Shown: positions 1 to 8,811, counted from the stretch's first letter. The stretch is 64,000 nt of DNA from Microlunatus speluncae (GCF_009299835.1 NZ_VKCZ01000005.1:155107-219106); one strand, 5' to 3'. Notes: generated by a model from the letters alone, not told the origin. Numbers and translations are program-made.

Positions 1-172
1 GGACGACAGCGACGCGCGGCGGCTGGTGGACTTCGCGGCGGGCCTGATTTTTGCGGTCCGTGGCAGTATCGATCGCGTGACCAGCAAGGTGTTCCTGCTG
101 TCGCCGCCGAACATCAATGTGACGGCGGAGGACAAGGAACGCATCGCGGGCGGGTTTTTCAACCAGAGTTGA
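1..172 (+). CDS. sepF: SepF-like cell division protein, C-terminal part
   Basis: The window opens inside this gene; the last 56 codons are present in the frame starting at base 2 and end at TGA 170-172. The visible part reads [18 protein letters not shown], then [19 protein letters not shown] and a terminal FFNQS. This matches the C-terminal half of SepF, which tethers FtsZ to the membrane in Gram-positive bacteria. Its position just before yggT and divIVA is the usual actinobacterial order and supports the call. The N-terminal amphipathic membrane helix lies outside the window. Confidence 0.88.
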   Translation, partial: DDSDARRLVDFAAGLIFAVRGSIDRVTSKVFLLSPPNINVTAEDKERIAGGFFNQS

Positions 173-273
173 CCGGGGGTCGGTTCAGGCCGGGCCGCGG
201 TGCTCGGGGACGGGAGCCGGCACGATAGTCTGAGGTCACGACCTGGTCGGATGTCGAAACGAACGCGAGGCAC

Positions 274-579
274 GTGGCTCAGATGGTCATCATCGGTCTC
301 ATCATCAACTTTGTCCTGTGGCTGTTCCTGATGGTTCTGTTCGCCCGGATGATCCTGTCCTGGGTGCCGGTGCTGGTTCGTGACTGGGAGCCACGGGGGG
401 CCATGTTGGTGGTCGCCGAGGGCATCTATTCGATCACCGACCCGCCACTGCGGCTGCTGCGCAAGGTGCTGCGCCCGGTCCGGATCGGCTCGATGATGCT
501 GGACTTGGCATTCATCGGGTTGGCAATCGCGGTGAGCATATTGATGAGGATCAACGCACTGGTGTTCTTCAGCAGTTGA
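274..579 (+). CDS. YggT family membrane protein
   Basis: 101 residues with two hydrophobic segments (about 5-28 and 75-97) flanking a short polar part with the sequence SWVPVLVRDWEP and a PLRLLRKVLRP stretch. This is the YggT layout; the family is a small membrane protein of unclear role encoded beside sepF and divIVA in Gram-positives. The GTG at 274 gives this length. An in-frame ATG at 283 is an alternative and has the better distance from the GAGG at 267-270. A TAGTCT hexamer near 226 may be the -10 of its own promoter. Confidence 0.85.
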   Translation: MAQMVIIGLIINFVLWLFLMVLFARMILSWVPVLVRDWEPRGAMLVVAEGIYSITDPPLRLLRKVLRPVRIGSMMLDLAFIGLAIAVSILMRINALVFFSS

Positions 580-685
580 GTCTGGCTCATCGCCGGATGT
601 GTGCATTAGGCTCGAATTCGGTACGGTAAGGCAGATGGGTAACGGACGCATCACGGTTCCGAGTTCCGATTGTTTGAGGTGAACG

Positions 686-1525
686 ATGACGCTGTCGCTG
701 GACGATGTGCGCAACAAGCGCTTCCGGATGGCCCGCAAGTCGGGGTACGAAGTCCTGGAGGTCGATGAGTTTGTCGACGAGGTCGAAGAGGCCTTTGCGC
801 AGCTGATCGAGGAGAACAAGAACCTCAAGAAGCAGGTCGAGTCACTGCGGTCCGCGCCAGTTCAGGACAGCGGTCCCGTCGACACGACGATGCTGCAACC
901 GGCCGCGATGCCGCAGCACGACGGGAAGCAGACCCTCGTCGTCTCCACCGGCAAGGAGGCCAGCGCCGCCGTCGTGCGCCTGGTCGAGTTGTCGACGGAG
1001 CAGGCGGAGCGGCTGACGGCCGAGGCCGAGGAGGACGCGAACCGGATCCGCGAGGAGGCCAACCGGTCCGCCCACCAGGTGACGACCGACGCCCGGACGC
1101 GAGCCGAGCGGGTCGAGTCCGAGGCCCGGGTGAACGCCGAACGGGTGCAGTCCGACGCCACCTCCCGGGCGGCTCAGCTCGACCGCGAGATCGAGCAGCG
1201 CCGGATCGACATGTTCAGCGAGCTCGAGCGTCAGCGCGACCTGCTGAGCACCTCGGTCCGCGAGCTGCGGAACTTCGAGGCGAACTTCCGCAGCAACCTG
1301 ACCGGCCAGCTGCGGCGGCACATCGACACCCTCGAGGCGTCGCGCGCCGAACCGCACGACACGCCGCAGGTGGTGCGCGATCTGGACGACAAGCCCGAGC
1401 GCGGCTCCCGGGACAACAGCCAGCGCAATGGCGTCTACGGCTCCGACAACGATTCGCCGACACTCGGCGGCGGATCGGCCAGTGACACGCCTCGACTGGA
1501 CGCCCTGCTCGGCGACCAGCGCTGA
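686..1525 (+). CDS. divIVA: DivIVA/Wag31 polar growth scaffold
   Basis: 279 residues. The N-terminal 60 residues hold the DivIVA membrane-binding domain (TLSLDDVRNKRFRMARKSGY, then EVDEFVDEVEEAF). Residues about 95-225 are a long Glu/Arg/Ala coiled coil, and the last 60 residues are polar and low in complexity. In actinobacteria this protein (Wag31) marks cell poles and recruits the wall-synthesis machinery. Its start is supported by GAGGTGA seven bases upstream. It follows yggT by about 100 bp and is followed by a stem-loop at 1562-1588. Confidence 0.95.
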   Translation: MTLSLDDVRNKRFRMARKSGYEVLEVDEFVDEVEEAFAQLIEENKNLKKQVESLRSAPVQDSGPVDTTMLQPAAMPQHDGKQTLVVSTGKEASAAVVRLVELSTEQAERLTAEAEEDANRIREEANRSAHQVTTDARTRAERVESEARVNAERVQSDATSRAAQLDREIEQRRIDMFSELERQRDLLSTSVRELRNFEANFRSNLTGQLRRHIDTLEASRAEPHDTPQVVRDLDDKPERGSRDNSQRNGVYGSDNDSPTLGGGSASDTPRLDALLGDQR

Positions 1526-1561
1526 TCATCGGCACCGCCTGACCGTCGTCCGAACCGGACC

Positions 1562-1588
1562 GAGCCCCGCACCCACGGTGCGGGGCTC
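1562..1588 (+). terminator. Stem-loop after divIVA, no U-tract
   Basis: A perfect 12-bp inverted repeat (arms 1562-1573 and 1577-1588) around a 3-nt CAC loop, 37 bp after the divIVA stop. No T-run follows, as is common for actinobacterial stem-loop terminators. It would separate divIVA from the dksA-like gene. Confidence 0.65.
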
Positions 1589-1783
1589 AGTCACGTTACG
1601 CCCTAGAACCGGGGCGCCGCCGACGTTCCTGAGAGCGTTCGAATCTTCCGCTCCAAGATTCGGGAAAACGGTGACGAAACGCCATCTCATCGTTGAAGAT
1701 AGAGCGAATCGCCCCTACTCTCCTTGGGTCACTGCTACCCGGAGACTCCGGACGACACCGCAATACCCCGAAGGGGGGATCCG

Positions 1784-2659
1784 ATGAGTACTGCCAAGAA
1801 GTCCTCGGCGAAGAAGCCGCCGGCCACGGGCGGGCGGTCATCGGGTTCGGCGTCGACCGGATCGCGTTCCAGTTCCGCGGGATCGAACGCACCGAAGGCA
1901 GCAGCTTCGAAGGGATCACGGTCGAAGCGGGTCGACACCACCCCGGCGACCCCGGCCGTGCAGAAACGGGCAGCCAAGTCGGCAGCCAAGCCGACGACGA
2001 AGACCGGCCCGACCGCGAAGCGGTCGAGCTCGCCGGCGCCGACCGCGAAGCGATCCTCCGGGACCGCCAAGCGGACGCCGGCGAAGCGGGCCCCGAGTCC
2101 ATCGACGCCGCGTCGGTCGACTCAGTCTCGTCCAGCCCCAGCGACCAAGAAACGGCCAGACACCGGCCGCACTGCCTCGACCACCAACCCGGCCGAAACA
2201 GCCCAGACCCCTCGGAGCGACACCATGCACAGCGACGCCGCACCTGCCGTCAAACCCGTCAAGCCTTCCTCGCTCCCGGTCCGGGAGGGCGAGGACCCCT
2301 GGACCAAGGCCGAGCTGGACGAGGTGAAGGAGACCCTCGAAGCGGACATCGAGCGGTTCGCCGAACAGCTCGCCGCCTCCAACGCCGAGTTGGTCGGCAT
2401 GCTCCGCGACGGCGCCGAAGGCGCCGGCCGCGATCCGGCCGATGTCGGCTCCGCCAACTTCGAGCGGGACGCCGAGATGTCCCTGGTGAACAACGCCTCG
2501 GAGATGCTGGAGCAGTCCCGGCTGGCCCTGCGGCACATCGAGCAGGGCAGCTATGGCAGCTGCGACAATTGCGGCAACCCGATCGGCAAGGGGCGACTGC
2601 TCGCCTTCCCGCGGGCCACCCTGTGTGTCACCTGCAAGCAACGCGAGGAACGGCGATAA
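1784..2659 (+). CDS. DksA/TraR-type zinc-finger protein with long basic N-terminal tail
   Basis: 291 residues. The C-terminal third holds a DksA/TraR C4 zinc finger with C260, C263, C281 and C284 (CDNC...CVTC). It is preceded by a coiled-coil-like stretch (ELDEVKETLEADIERFAEQL). The first 165 residues are Lys/Ala/Ser/Pro-rich, resembling a histone H1 tail; no fold is expected there, and DNA or RNA binding is an inference. The ATG at 1784 has an AAGGGGGG ribosome site; an in-frame ATG at 1724 lacks one. The next gene, lspA, follows directly. The family binds RNA polymerase, but actinobacterial members with such tails are poorly characterised. Confidence 0.85.
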   Translation: MSTAKKSSAKKPPATGGRSSGSASTGSRSSSAGSNAPKAAASKGSRSKRVDTTPATPAVQKRAAKSAAKPTTKTGPTAKRSSSPAPTAKRSSGTAKRTPAKRAPSPSTPRRSTQSRPAPATKKRPDTGRTASTTNPAETAQTPRSDTMHSDAAPAVKPVKPSSLPVREGEDPWTKAELDEVKETLEADIERFAEQLAASNAELVGMLRDGAEGAGRDPADVGSANFERDAEMSLVNNASEMLEQSRLALRHIEQGSYGSCDNCGNPIGKGRLLAFPRATLCVTCKQREERR

Positions 2660-2703
2660 CCGAGAATCCGGCGGACCGGGACGAGTCCCGGCCGCGAACC
2701 AGT

Positions 2704-3267
2704 TTGCTGCGACTCCGGCTGCTCTATGCTGCCGTCGCCGTGGCGGGGGTCACGCTGGACGTGATCACCAAGACGATGGCGGTCCGTTGGCTGGATCCGG
2801 GCGACCCGGTCCAGCTGCTCGGCGGTCTGCTGCGGCTGCAGTTGGTCCGCAATCCCGGGGCCGCGTTCAGCCTCGGCGAGAACTTCACCCCGGTCTTCGC
2901 CGTCCTGTCGGCCTGCGTGCTGGCGGTGGTGGTGATCTTCCTCGCCCGGCGGGTCGGCCACACCGGCTGGGCGGTGGCGCTCGGCCTGGTGTCGGCCGGG
3001 GTGGCCGGCAATCTGATCGACCGGATCTTCCGGGAGCCCGGGGTGCTGCACGGCCACGTGGTCGACTTCCTGCAGCTGCCGTACTGGCCGATCTTCAACG
3101 TCGCCGACATGTGCATCACCGGCGCGGCGATCTTGATCATCGTCCTCTCGGTGATCAAGAACATCGGCCTGGACGGGAAACGGCTGGCCCCGACCCGGCG
3201 GTCGGGCGACGACCAGGCGGCGCGGGACGCGCCCCGCGAGCCGGGCCCGGCGAGCACCGAACGGTGA
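2704..3267 (+). CDS. lspA: Lipoprotein signal peptidase (signal peptidase II)
   Basis: Membrane aspartyl protease that removes the signal peptide from diacylglyceryl-modified prolipoproteins. Four hydrophobic segments are present. Counting from the TTG at 2704 (187 residues), the catalytic pair is D106 (GNLIDR) and D135 (FNVADM), with the family's LDVITK and RNPGAAFS motifs near residues 18-56. The start is uncertain: TTG 2704 has no clear ribosome site; GTG 2623 overlaps the upstream gene by 37 bp; an ATA at 2656 overlaps the upstream TAA as ATAA and has GAGGAA five bases before it. The C-terminal tail after about residue 155 is polar. The stop lies 7 bp before rluD. Confidence 0.93.
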   Translation: MLRLRLLYAAVAVAGVTLDVITKTMAVRWLDPGDPVQLLGGLLRLQLVRNPGAAFSLGENFTPVFAVLSACVLAVVVIFLARRVGHTGWAVALGLVSAGVAGNLIDRIFREPGVLHGHVVDFLQLPYWPIFNVADMCITGAAILIIVLSVIKNIGLDGKRLAPTRRSGDDQAARDAPREPGPASTER

Positions 3268-3274
3268 GCTCCGG

Positions 3275-4201
3275 GTGAGTGACACCCGGGTGATGCTGAT
3301 CCCGGACGGGCTGGACGGCGAACGGCTGGACGCCGCCGTGGCCCGGATGCTCGGCCTGTCCCGCAGCCGGATCGCCGGCCTGATCGACCAGGGCCGGGTC
3401 GCACTCGACGGCAAGGCGGCGCAGAAGTCCGACCGGGTCCGGGCGCACGCGATGCTCGAGGTCGAGTTGGAGGACGACCGGGCCGAGGCCCAGGTGGTGC
3501 CGCAGACCGTGGCCGGCCTGAGGATCGTGCACGACGACGACGACATCGTGGTGATCGACAAGCCGGTCGGCGTCGCCGCCCATCCGAGCGTCGGTTGGTC
3601 CGGCCCCTCGGTGCTCGGCCATCTCGCCGGCGCCGGCTTCCGGATCACCACCTCCGGGGTGCCGGAGCGGCAGGGGATCGTGCAGCGACTCGACGTCGGC
3701 ACCTCCGGGCTGATGGTGGTCGCGAAGAGTGAGCACGCGTACACGATGCTGAAGCGGGCGTTCCGTTCCCGGACGGTGGACAAGACGTACCACACGCTGG
3801 TGCAGGGCCACCCCGACCCGTTCCACGGCACGATCGAGGCGCCGATCGGCCGGCATCCGACGGCCGACTACAAGATGGCGATCATGGACGGTGGCCGGCA
3901 CAGCACCACCCACTACACGACCCTCGAGGCCTTCGTCGGCGCCACCCTGCTCGAGGTGAAGCTGGAGACCGGCCGGACCCACCAGATCCGGGTCCATATG
4001 GCGGCGATCAAGCATCCCTGCGTCGGCGATCCGATGTACGGCGCGAATCCGGCGCTGGCGGCCCGGCTCGGCCTCGACCGGCAGTGGCTGCACGCGGTCC
4101 GGCTCGGCTTCACCCACCCGCGATCCCAGGAATACGTCAGCTTCGAGTCCGATTACCCCGAGGATCTGGCGCACGCCCTCGAGCTCGTCCGGGCCGGCTG
4201 A
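3275..4201 (+). CDS. rluD: RluA/RluD-family 23S rRNA pseudouridine synthase
   Basis: 308 residues. An N-terminal S4 RNA-binding domain (about 12-70, with [17 protein letters not shown]) precedes the RluA-type catalytic domain. The catalytic Asp is D140 in [16 protein letters not shown]; the family usually has His before RLD. A second signature is [11 protein letters not shown] near residue 235. It converts uridines to pseudouridine in 23S rRNA; whether the targets are those of E. coli RluD cannot be read from sequence. The GTG start lies 7 bp after lspA, so the two are probably co-transcribed. Confidence 0.93.
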   Translation: MSDTRVMLIPDGLDGERLDAAVARMLGLSRSRIAGLIDQGRVALDGKAAQKSDRVRAHAMLEVELEDDRAEAQVVPQTVAGLRIVHDDDDIVVIDKPVGVAAHPSVGWSGPSVLGHLAGAGFRITTSGVPERQGIVQRLDVGTSGLMVVAKSEHAYTMLKRAFRSRTVDKTYHTLVQGHPDPFHGTIEAPIGRHPTADYKMAIMDGGRHSTTHYTTLEAFVGATLLEVKLETGRTHQIRVHMAAIKHPCVGDPMYGANPALAARLGLDRQWLHAVRLGFTHPRSQEYVSFESDYPEDLAHALELVRAG

Positions 4202-4210
4202 GACCCCGAA

Positions 4211-4238
4211 TTCCGTGCGGCCCGGAGTTCGCTAGTGT
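4211..4238 (+). promoter_or_regulatory. Candidate pyk promoter, leaderless
   Basis: TAGTGT at 4233-4238 is a TAnnnT -10 element lying six bases before the pyk GTG at 4245, which would start the transcript at the start codon. TTCCGT at 4211-4216 is a weak -35 with a 16-bp spacer. No ribosome site precedes the GTG, which agrees with leaderless translation. Confidence 0.55.
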
Positions 4239-4244
4239 CGATCC

Positions 4245-5660
4245 GTGCGAAGAGCCAAAATTGTCTGCACCCTGGGCCCGGCTACGTCGGCCCCGGAGCG
4301 CCTCATCGAACTCGTGTCGGCCGGAATGGACGTGGCTCGGCTGAACATGAGCCACGGCGACTACGCCGATCATGAACACAACCTGACCGGTGTCCGCCGC
4401 GCCGCCAAGATCACCGGCCGGCCGGTCGGCGTCCTGGCCGACCTGCAGGGCCCGAAGATCCGGCTCGGCCGGTTCGCGGCCGGCAAGGAGGTCTTGGCCT
4501 ACGGCGCGACTTTCACGATCACCACCGACGACATCGAGGGCGACGCCCGGCGTTGCTCGACGACGTTCAAGGAACTGCCCGGCGACGTGAAGGCCGGCGA
4601 CACGATCTTGATCGACGACGGCCGGCTGATGCTCAAGGCCACCTCGGTCACCGACACCGACGTGGTGACCCGGGTGATGGTCGGCGGGCCGATCAGCAAC
4701 AACAAGGGGATCAACCTGCCGGGGGTCGCGGTCAGCGTCCCGGCGATGAGCGAGAAGGACACCGAGGATCTGCGCTGGGCCCTCCAGCACGGTGTCGACA
4801 TGATCGCGCTGTCCTTCGTCCGCAACGCGGCCGACGTCGACATCGTGCACAAGATCATGGACGAGGAGGGCCGGCGGCTGCCGGTGATCGCCAAGATCGA
4901 GAAGCCGCAGGCGGTGGAGAACCTGGACGAGATCATCGACGCGTTCGACGCGTTCATGGTCGCCCGCGGTGATCTCGGCGTCGAGTTGCCGCTGGAGGAG
5001 GTGCCGCTGGTGCAGAAGCAGATCGTCACCGCGGCCCGCCGCTGGGCCAAGCCGGTGATCGTCGCCACCCAGATGCTGGAGTCGATGATCTCCGCCCCCC
5101 GGCCGACCCGGGCCGAGGCCTCCGATGTGGCCAACGCCATCCTGGACGGCGCGGACGCGGTGATGCTGTCCGGCGAGACCAGCGTCGGCCAGTATCCGGT
5201 GAAGACGGTCGAGACGATGGCCCGGATCGTCGACAACACCGAGTCGCACGGCCTGGAGCAGGTGCACGACATCCTCTGGGATCCGCACACCACCAGCGGG
5301 GTGATCACCAAGGCCGCCGCCGAGGTGGCGGAGCGGATCGACGCGAAGTATCTGGTCGCCTTCACCCACACCGGCGACTCCGCCCGGCGGATGTCCCGGC
5401 TCCGGTCCTCCATCCCGGTGCTGGCCTTCACCCCGATCGAGGCCACCCGGCAGGCGCTCACCCTGAGCTGGGGGATCGAGTCGTTCCTGGTGCCGATGGT
5501 CGGCCACACCGACGACATGATCCGCCAGGTCGACCGGGCCCTGATCGAGTCCGGCCGGATCGCCGAGGGCGAGCGGGTGGTCATCGTCGCCGGCTCCCCA
5601 CCCGGCGTCGCCGGCCACACCAACATGGTCCGCGTCCGCCGCATCGGCGCCCCCCTCTGA
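4245..5660 (+). CDS. pyk: Pyruvate kinase
   Basis: 471 residues, normal length. Glycolytic enzyme: phosphoenolpyruvate + ADP to pyruvate + ATP. Seen: RRAKIVCTLGPATS at the N-terminus, LNMSHGDYADHE near 35, VIAKIEKPQAVENLDEI near 212, MVARGDLGVELP near 241 and the MLESM...PTRAEASDVANAILDG signature near 275. The C-terminal third is the usual regulatory domain. The gene stands alone after rluD. A palindromic 56-bp repeat begins 10 bp after its stop and could serve as its terminator. Confidence 0.98.
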   Translation: MRRAKIVCTLGPATSAPERLIELVSAGMDVARLNMSHGDYADHEHNLTGVRRAAKITGRPVGVLADLQGPKIRLGRFAAGKEVLAYGATFTITTDDIEGDARRCSTTFKELPGDVKAGDTILIDDGRLMLKATSVTDTDVVTRVMVGGPISNNKGINLPGVAVSVPAMSEKDTEDLRWALQHGVDMIALSFVRNAADVDIVHKIMDEEGRRLPVIAKIEKPQAVENLDEIIDAFDAFMVARGDLGVELPLEEVPLVQKQIVTAARRWAKPVIVATQMLESMISAPRPTRAEASDVANAILDGADAVMLSGETSVGQYPVKTVETMARIVDNTESHGLEQVHDILWDPHTTSGVITKAAAEVAERIDAKYLVAFTHTGDSARRMSRLRSSIPVLAFTPIEATRQALTLSWGIESFLVPMVGHTDDMIRQVDRALIESGRIAEGERVVIVAGSPPGVAGHTNMVRVRRIGAPL

Positions 5661-5670
5661 CCCACCTTCA

Positions 5671-5726
5671 GCCGACTTGTCAGAACTGAGTAGCCCTATG
5701 GCACAACTCAGTTCTGACAAGTCGGC
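5671..5726. repeat. 56-bp palindromic repeat, copy 1
   Basis: Perfect 20-bp inverted arms (5671-5690 and 5707-5726) around a 16-bp loop containing GCCCTATGGC. Two further copies with the same arms and loop core lie at 50015-50070 and 50112-50167. All three are intergenic. Confidence 0.85.
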
Positions 5727-5733
5727 GATTTCG

Positions 5734-5761
5734 TTACGTGGCGTATTGCAATGGCTAGACT
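5734..5761 (+). promoter_or_regulatory. Candidate promoter of the TetR gene, leaderless
   Basis: TAGACT at 5756-5761 lies six bases before the ATG at 5768, and TTACGT at 5734-5739 is 16 bp upstream of it. No Shine-Dalgarno is visible, so translation is probably leaderless. Confidence 0.5.
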
Positions 5762-5767
5762 TCGGGG

Positions 5768-6424
5768 ATGGATAGGCGGATGGAATCGCGGCGGGGTGGC
5801 CGGCCGCGGAGCGCCGAGATCGACGTGGCCGCGTTGGACGCGACGCTGACGCTGCTGGGTGAGACCGGTTACCGCCGGTTGTCGGTTGAGGAGGTCGCGC
5901 GCCGGGCCGGCACGACCAAGCCCGCGCTCTATCGGCGCTGGCCGACCCGGCAGGCTCTGGTGCTGGCGGCGTTGGCCGGACGGCTGGGCGGGATCGACGT
6001 GCCGGACACCGGTTGCACCATGTGCGACCTGGGCGAGGCCATCGGGATCTTCGTCGCCGCCTTCCGGCGACTGCCGCCGGACGTGATCGGGCCGCTGCTC
6101 GCCGACTGCGCCGCCGACCCCGAGCTACACGCCGCGTTCATGGCGACCCTGTTCGATCCGCCACGGGACGCGGTCCGGCGGACCCTGATCCGGGCGGTGG
6201 ACCGCGGTGATCTCCGTCGTGATCTTGATCTCGAACTCGCCGTCGATCTGCTCGGCTCGCTGGTGCACCACCGGGTCCTGTTCGGCCACGCGCCGCTCAC
6301 CGACCGCGACGTCGAGACGGCGGTGGAGACCCTGCTCGGCGGCATCGCCGCCGACTATCCGCGGCTGCTCGAACACAGTCGGCAGCAGGCCGGCGATCCC
6401 GCCCTGCATGTGCTGCATCCCTGA
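5768..6424 (+). CDS. TetR/AcrR family transcriptional regulator
   Basis: 218 residues. The N-terminal helix-turn-helix covers about residues 18-65, with GYRRLSVEEVARRAGTTKPALYRRWPTRQALV, the typical TetR DNA-binding helix set. The remainder is a variable helical ligand and dimer domain with several Cys and Asp-rich turns and no family assignment beyond the TetR C-terminal class. It stands alone, so its target cannot be inferred from neighbours; autoregulation through the palindromic DNA just upstream is possible. The start is fixed by the TAGACT hexamer six bases before the ATG. Confidence 0.9.
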   Translation: MDRRMESRRGGRPRSAEIDVAALDATLTLLGETGYRRLSVEEVARRAGTTKPALYRRWPTRQALVLAALAGRLGGIDVPDTGCTMCDLGEAIGIFVAAFRRLPPDVIGPLLADCAADPELHAAFMATLFDPPRDAVRRTLIRAVDRGDLRRDLDLELAVDLLGSLVHHRVLFGHAPLTDRDVETAVETLLGGIAADYPRLLEHSRQQAGDPALHVLHP

Positions 6425-6456
6425 ACTGCAGCCCGCAATCCCTGTCCTACAAAGGG

Positions 6457-6539
6457 TGCCGGAGAGGGGACTCGAACCCCTATGTCCTCTCGGACAGACG
6501 ATTTTGAGTCGCCCGCGTATACCATTCCGCCACTCCGGC
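6457..6539 (-). tRNA. tRNA-Leu (anticodon CAA)
   Basis: On the minus strand the 83-nt gene begins GCCGGAGTGGCGGAATGG and ends CTCCGGCA. The 7-bp acceptor pairs perfectly (GCCGGAG/CTCCGGC). The anticodon loop CTCAAAA gives anticodon CAA, reading UUG. The extra length is the long variable arm (TGTCCGAGAGGACA) of class II tRNAs, and GGTTCGAGTCC is the T-loop. CCA is not encoded; the genomic sequence continues CCC. Confidence 0.96.
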
Positions 6540-6650
6540 CGGAGCCCGGAACATTCTGCCACACGCCGAACGGAGATCGCGGATCGTCCCGCTCCCGGCG
6601 GTGGGCGTGCCGGAGCCGAGTGCTGAATCGGCCCAGTAACACGCCTGCTC

Positions 6651-6656
6651 TAAAGT
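6651..6656 (+). promoter_or_regulatory. Candidate -10 of the pdtaR-like gene, leaderless
   Basis: TAAAGT lies seven bases before the GTG at 6664, a spacing that puts the transcript start at the start codon. This favours GTG 6664 over GTG 6655, which overlaps the hexamer. No convincing -35 was found. Confidence 0.45.
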
Positions 6657-6663
6657 GTCACCC

Positions 6664-7281
6664 GTGACGAACGAGAAGAACGACCCCGCGGCCACCTCGC
6701 CCACCCGTGTCCTGGTGGCCGAGGACGAGGTGCTGATCCGCACCGACCTGGTCGAAATGCTCACCGAAGAGGGCTACGAGGTCGTCGGTGAGGCCGGCGA
6801 TGGCGAGCAGGCGATCGAGCTGGCCATGGAGCTGCGGCCCGACCTGGTGGTCATGGACGTGAAGATGCCGAAGCTGGACGGGATCAGTGCCGCGGAGAAG
6901 ATCGCCGGCGAGCGCATCGCCCCGGTGGTGATGCTGACCGCGTTCAGCCAGCGCGAGCTGGTCGACCGGGCCAGCAAGGCCGGCGCGATGGCGTACGTGG
7001 TCAAGCCCTTCGGCAAGTCGGATCTGGTGCCGGCGATCGAGATCGCCGCGGCCCGGTTCGCCGAGATCAAGGCCGTTGAGGCCGAGGTCAGCGACCTGTC
7101 CGAGCGGCTGGAGTCGCGCAAGATCGTCGATCGGGCCAAGGGGATGCTGCAGGCCGGTCTGAGCCTCACCGAGCCGGAGGCGTTCCGGTGGATCCAGAAG
7201 ACCGCGATGGATCTGCGCAAGTCCATGCGCGAGGTGGCCGAAGGCGTCATCGAGCACGGGGCCGGCTCCAAGAAGAAGTAG
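6664..7281 (+). CDS. pdtaR: PdtaR-like ANTAR response regulator
   Basis: 205 residues. The N-terminal receiver domain has the acidic pair in VAEDEVLIR, phospho-acceptor D65 (VVMDVKMPKLDG), T/S at MLTAFSQRE and K at YVVKPFG. The C-terminal ANTAR domain (about 135-195) reads RKIVDRAKGMLQAGLSLTEPEAFRWIQ and binds paired hairpins in nascent RNA to prevent termination. Order and sequence match mycobacterial PdtaR (Rv1626), which is driven by the kinase PdtaS; no kinase is nearby. It lies divergent from the tRNA-Leu gene. Confidence 0.92.
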   Translation: MTNEKNDPAATSPTRVLVAEDEVLIRTDLVEMLTEEGYEVVGEAGDGEQAIELAMELRPDLVVMDVKMPKLDGISAAEKIAGERIAPVVMLTAFSQRELVDRASKAGAMAYVVKPFGKSDLVPAIEIAAARFAEIKAVEAEVSDLSERLESRKIVDRAKGMLQAGLSLTEPEAFRWIQKTAMDLRKSMREVAEGVIEHGAGSKKK

Positions 7282-7286
7282 CGTGC

Positions 7287-7323
7287 AGCGGCCGGTGAGC
7301 GGGGGATCGTCTCGTCGGCCGCT
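7287..7323 (+). terminator. Possible stem-loop after the ANTAR regulator
   Basis: Inverted 8-bp arms AGCGGCCG (7287-7294) and CGGCCGCT (7316-7323) with a 21-nt loop, 5 bp after the stop. No U-tract. The rest of 7324-7488 is the upstream region of the liv operon; I see a TAGGGT hexamer there but no clear promoter. Confidence 0.35.
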
Positions 7324-7488
7324 CGTGTGTAACGAACGCGATAACGCCACCCGCGAACTGGACATCGAAGCGGTGACTCGTCGTAGGGTGCATCATGCTC
7401 GACCAACCAGCGGTGCTGTCAGGTCTGCGTGGGCAGCTGCCGTTGCCGTACACCCAGCTCACGGTTGAGCTGGCCAGGAGGAGGAATA

Positions 7489-8715
7489 GTGCGTAATCGA
7501 CGGCTTGCGACGGTAGGGGTTGCGGCCCTCATCAGCGCGGCGATGGTGCTGACCGGCTGTGGTCAGCGCGGCGGCGACGGGGGTGGCACCGAGCCGGGCG
7601 GCGGGGGTGAGAAGAAGATTGCCAAGATCGGCGTCGTCGCTCCGCTGAGCGGCGGGCTGTCGGCACTGGGCCTCGGCATCCGGAACTCGGTCGACCTGGC
7701 GATCCAGGAGGCCAACAAGAACAACGAGATCCCGGGCTGGACGCTGGAGCTCGACGCCAAGGACGACGAGGCGAAGAACGACGTCGGTCAGACGGCGGCG
7801 ACCTCGCTGGCCTCCGATCCGGAGATCATCGGCGTGGTCGGCACCCTGAACTCCGACGTGGCTCAGGCCGTGGCGCCGATCCTCAGCGCGCAGAAGATCG
7901 CGATGGTGTCACCGGCCAACACGAACCCGTCGCTGACCCGTGGCGAGGACTTCGCGGACAACCCGAGCCGGCTCTACCCGAGCTACTTCCGGACCTGCGC
8001 CACCGATGACATCCAGGGTCCGTTCGCGGCGAAGTACCTGTACGACACGGCCAAGTTCACCAAGGTCGCGACGGTCAACGACAAGCGGACCTACGGCGCC
8101 GGCCTGGTCAAGACGTTCACCGAGGCGTTCACCGAGTTGGGCGGTCAGGTCGTCGCGGCCGAGACGGTCAACCCGGACGAAAAGGACTTCTCGGCCGTGA
8201 TCAGCAAGATCAAGGCTTCGAACCCGGAGGCGCTGTACTACGGCGGCCAGTACCCGGAGGCGGGCCCGCTGAGCCAGCAGATGAAGGCCGCCGGCCTGAA
8301 CATCCCGCTGATGGGCGGTGACGGCATCTTCGATCCGGCCTTCATCGAGCAGGCCGGTGCCAAGTCCGACGGTGACCTGGCGACCTCGGTCGGCGCTCCG
8401 CCGGAGGATCTGCCGTCGGCGAAGACCTTCATCGACGCGTACGGCGCCGCCGGCTTCAAGGAGCCCTACGCCGCCTACGGCCCGTACTCCTACGACGCGG
8501 CCCGGGCGATCATCGAGGGTCTGAAGGTGTCGCTGAAGGATGCCACGGACGCGGAGAGCGCCCGCCAGGCGACGATCGACGCGATCGGCAAGGTCAGCTT
8601 CGACGGCGCCAGCGGCAAGATCTCCTTCGATGAGTACGGCGACGCGACGACCAAGGTGCTCACCGTCTACGAGGTGCAGCAACAGAAGTGGGTCGGCGTC
8701 AAGACCGGTAGTTAG
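7489..8715 (+). CDS. livK: Branched-chain amino acid ABC transporter, substrate-binding lipoprotein
   Basis: 408 residues. The signal peptide has a lipobox (VLTGC, C24), so it is exported and lipid-anchored. The mature part is a type I periplasmic-binding fold (IGVVAPLSGGLSALGLGIRN near residue 45; VGTLNSDVAQAVAPILS near 120). It captures leucine, isoleucine, valine or related amides for LivHMGF. The GTG start has AGGAGGAGGAA upstream; an earlier in-frame start at 7429 would spoil the signal peptide. A strong hairpin separates it from livH, which would allow higher expression of the binding protein. Confidence 0.93.
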   Translation: MRNRRLATVGVAALISAAMVLTGCGQRGGDGGGTEPGGGGEKKIAKIGVVAPLSGGLSALGLGIRNSVDLAIQEANKNNEIPGWTLELDAKDDEAKNDVGQTAATSLASDPEIIGVVGTLNSDVAQAVAPILSAQKIAMVSPANTNPSLTRGEDFADNPSRLYPSYFRTCATDDIQGPFAAKYLYDTAKFTKVATVNDKRTYGAGLVKTFTEAFTELGGQVVAAETVNPDEKDFSAVISKIKASNPEALYYGGQYPEAGPLSQQMKAAGLNIPLMGGDGIFDPAFIEQAGAKSDGDLATSVGAPPEDLPSAKTFIDAYGAAGFKEPYAAYGPYSYDAARAIIEGLKVSLKDATDAESARQATIDAIGKVSFDGASGKISFDEYGDATTKVLTVYEVQQQKWVGVKTGS

Positions 8716-8728
8716 TCGATCATCGTCC

Positions 8729-8766
8729 CTCGGCGCGAGGACTCCCACCCGGAGCCTCGCGCCGAG
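8729..8766 (+). terminator. livK-livH intercistronic hairpin
   Basis: Perfect 12-bp arms CTCGGCGCGAGG (8729-8740) and CCTCGCGCCGAG (8755-8766) with a 14-nt loop, in the 96-bp gap between livK and livH. No U-tract. It could be a partial terminator or a 3' stabiliser that keeps livK mRNA in excess. Confidence 0.6.
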
Positions 8767-8811
8767 TCCATATCAGGGCTGGGTTGGGACGGAAGATGAG
8801 GAGTTACCCAC

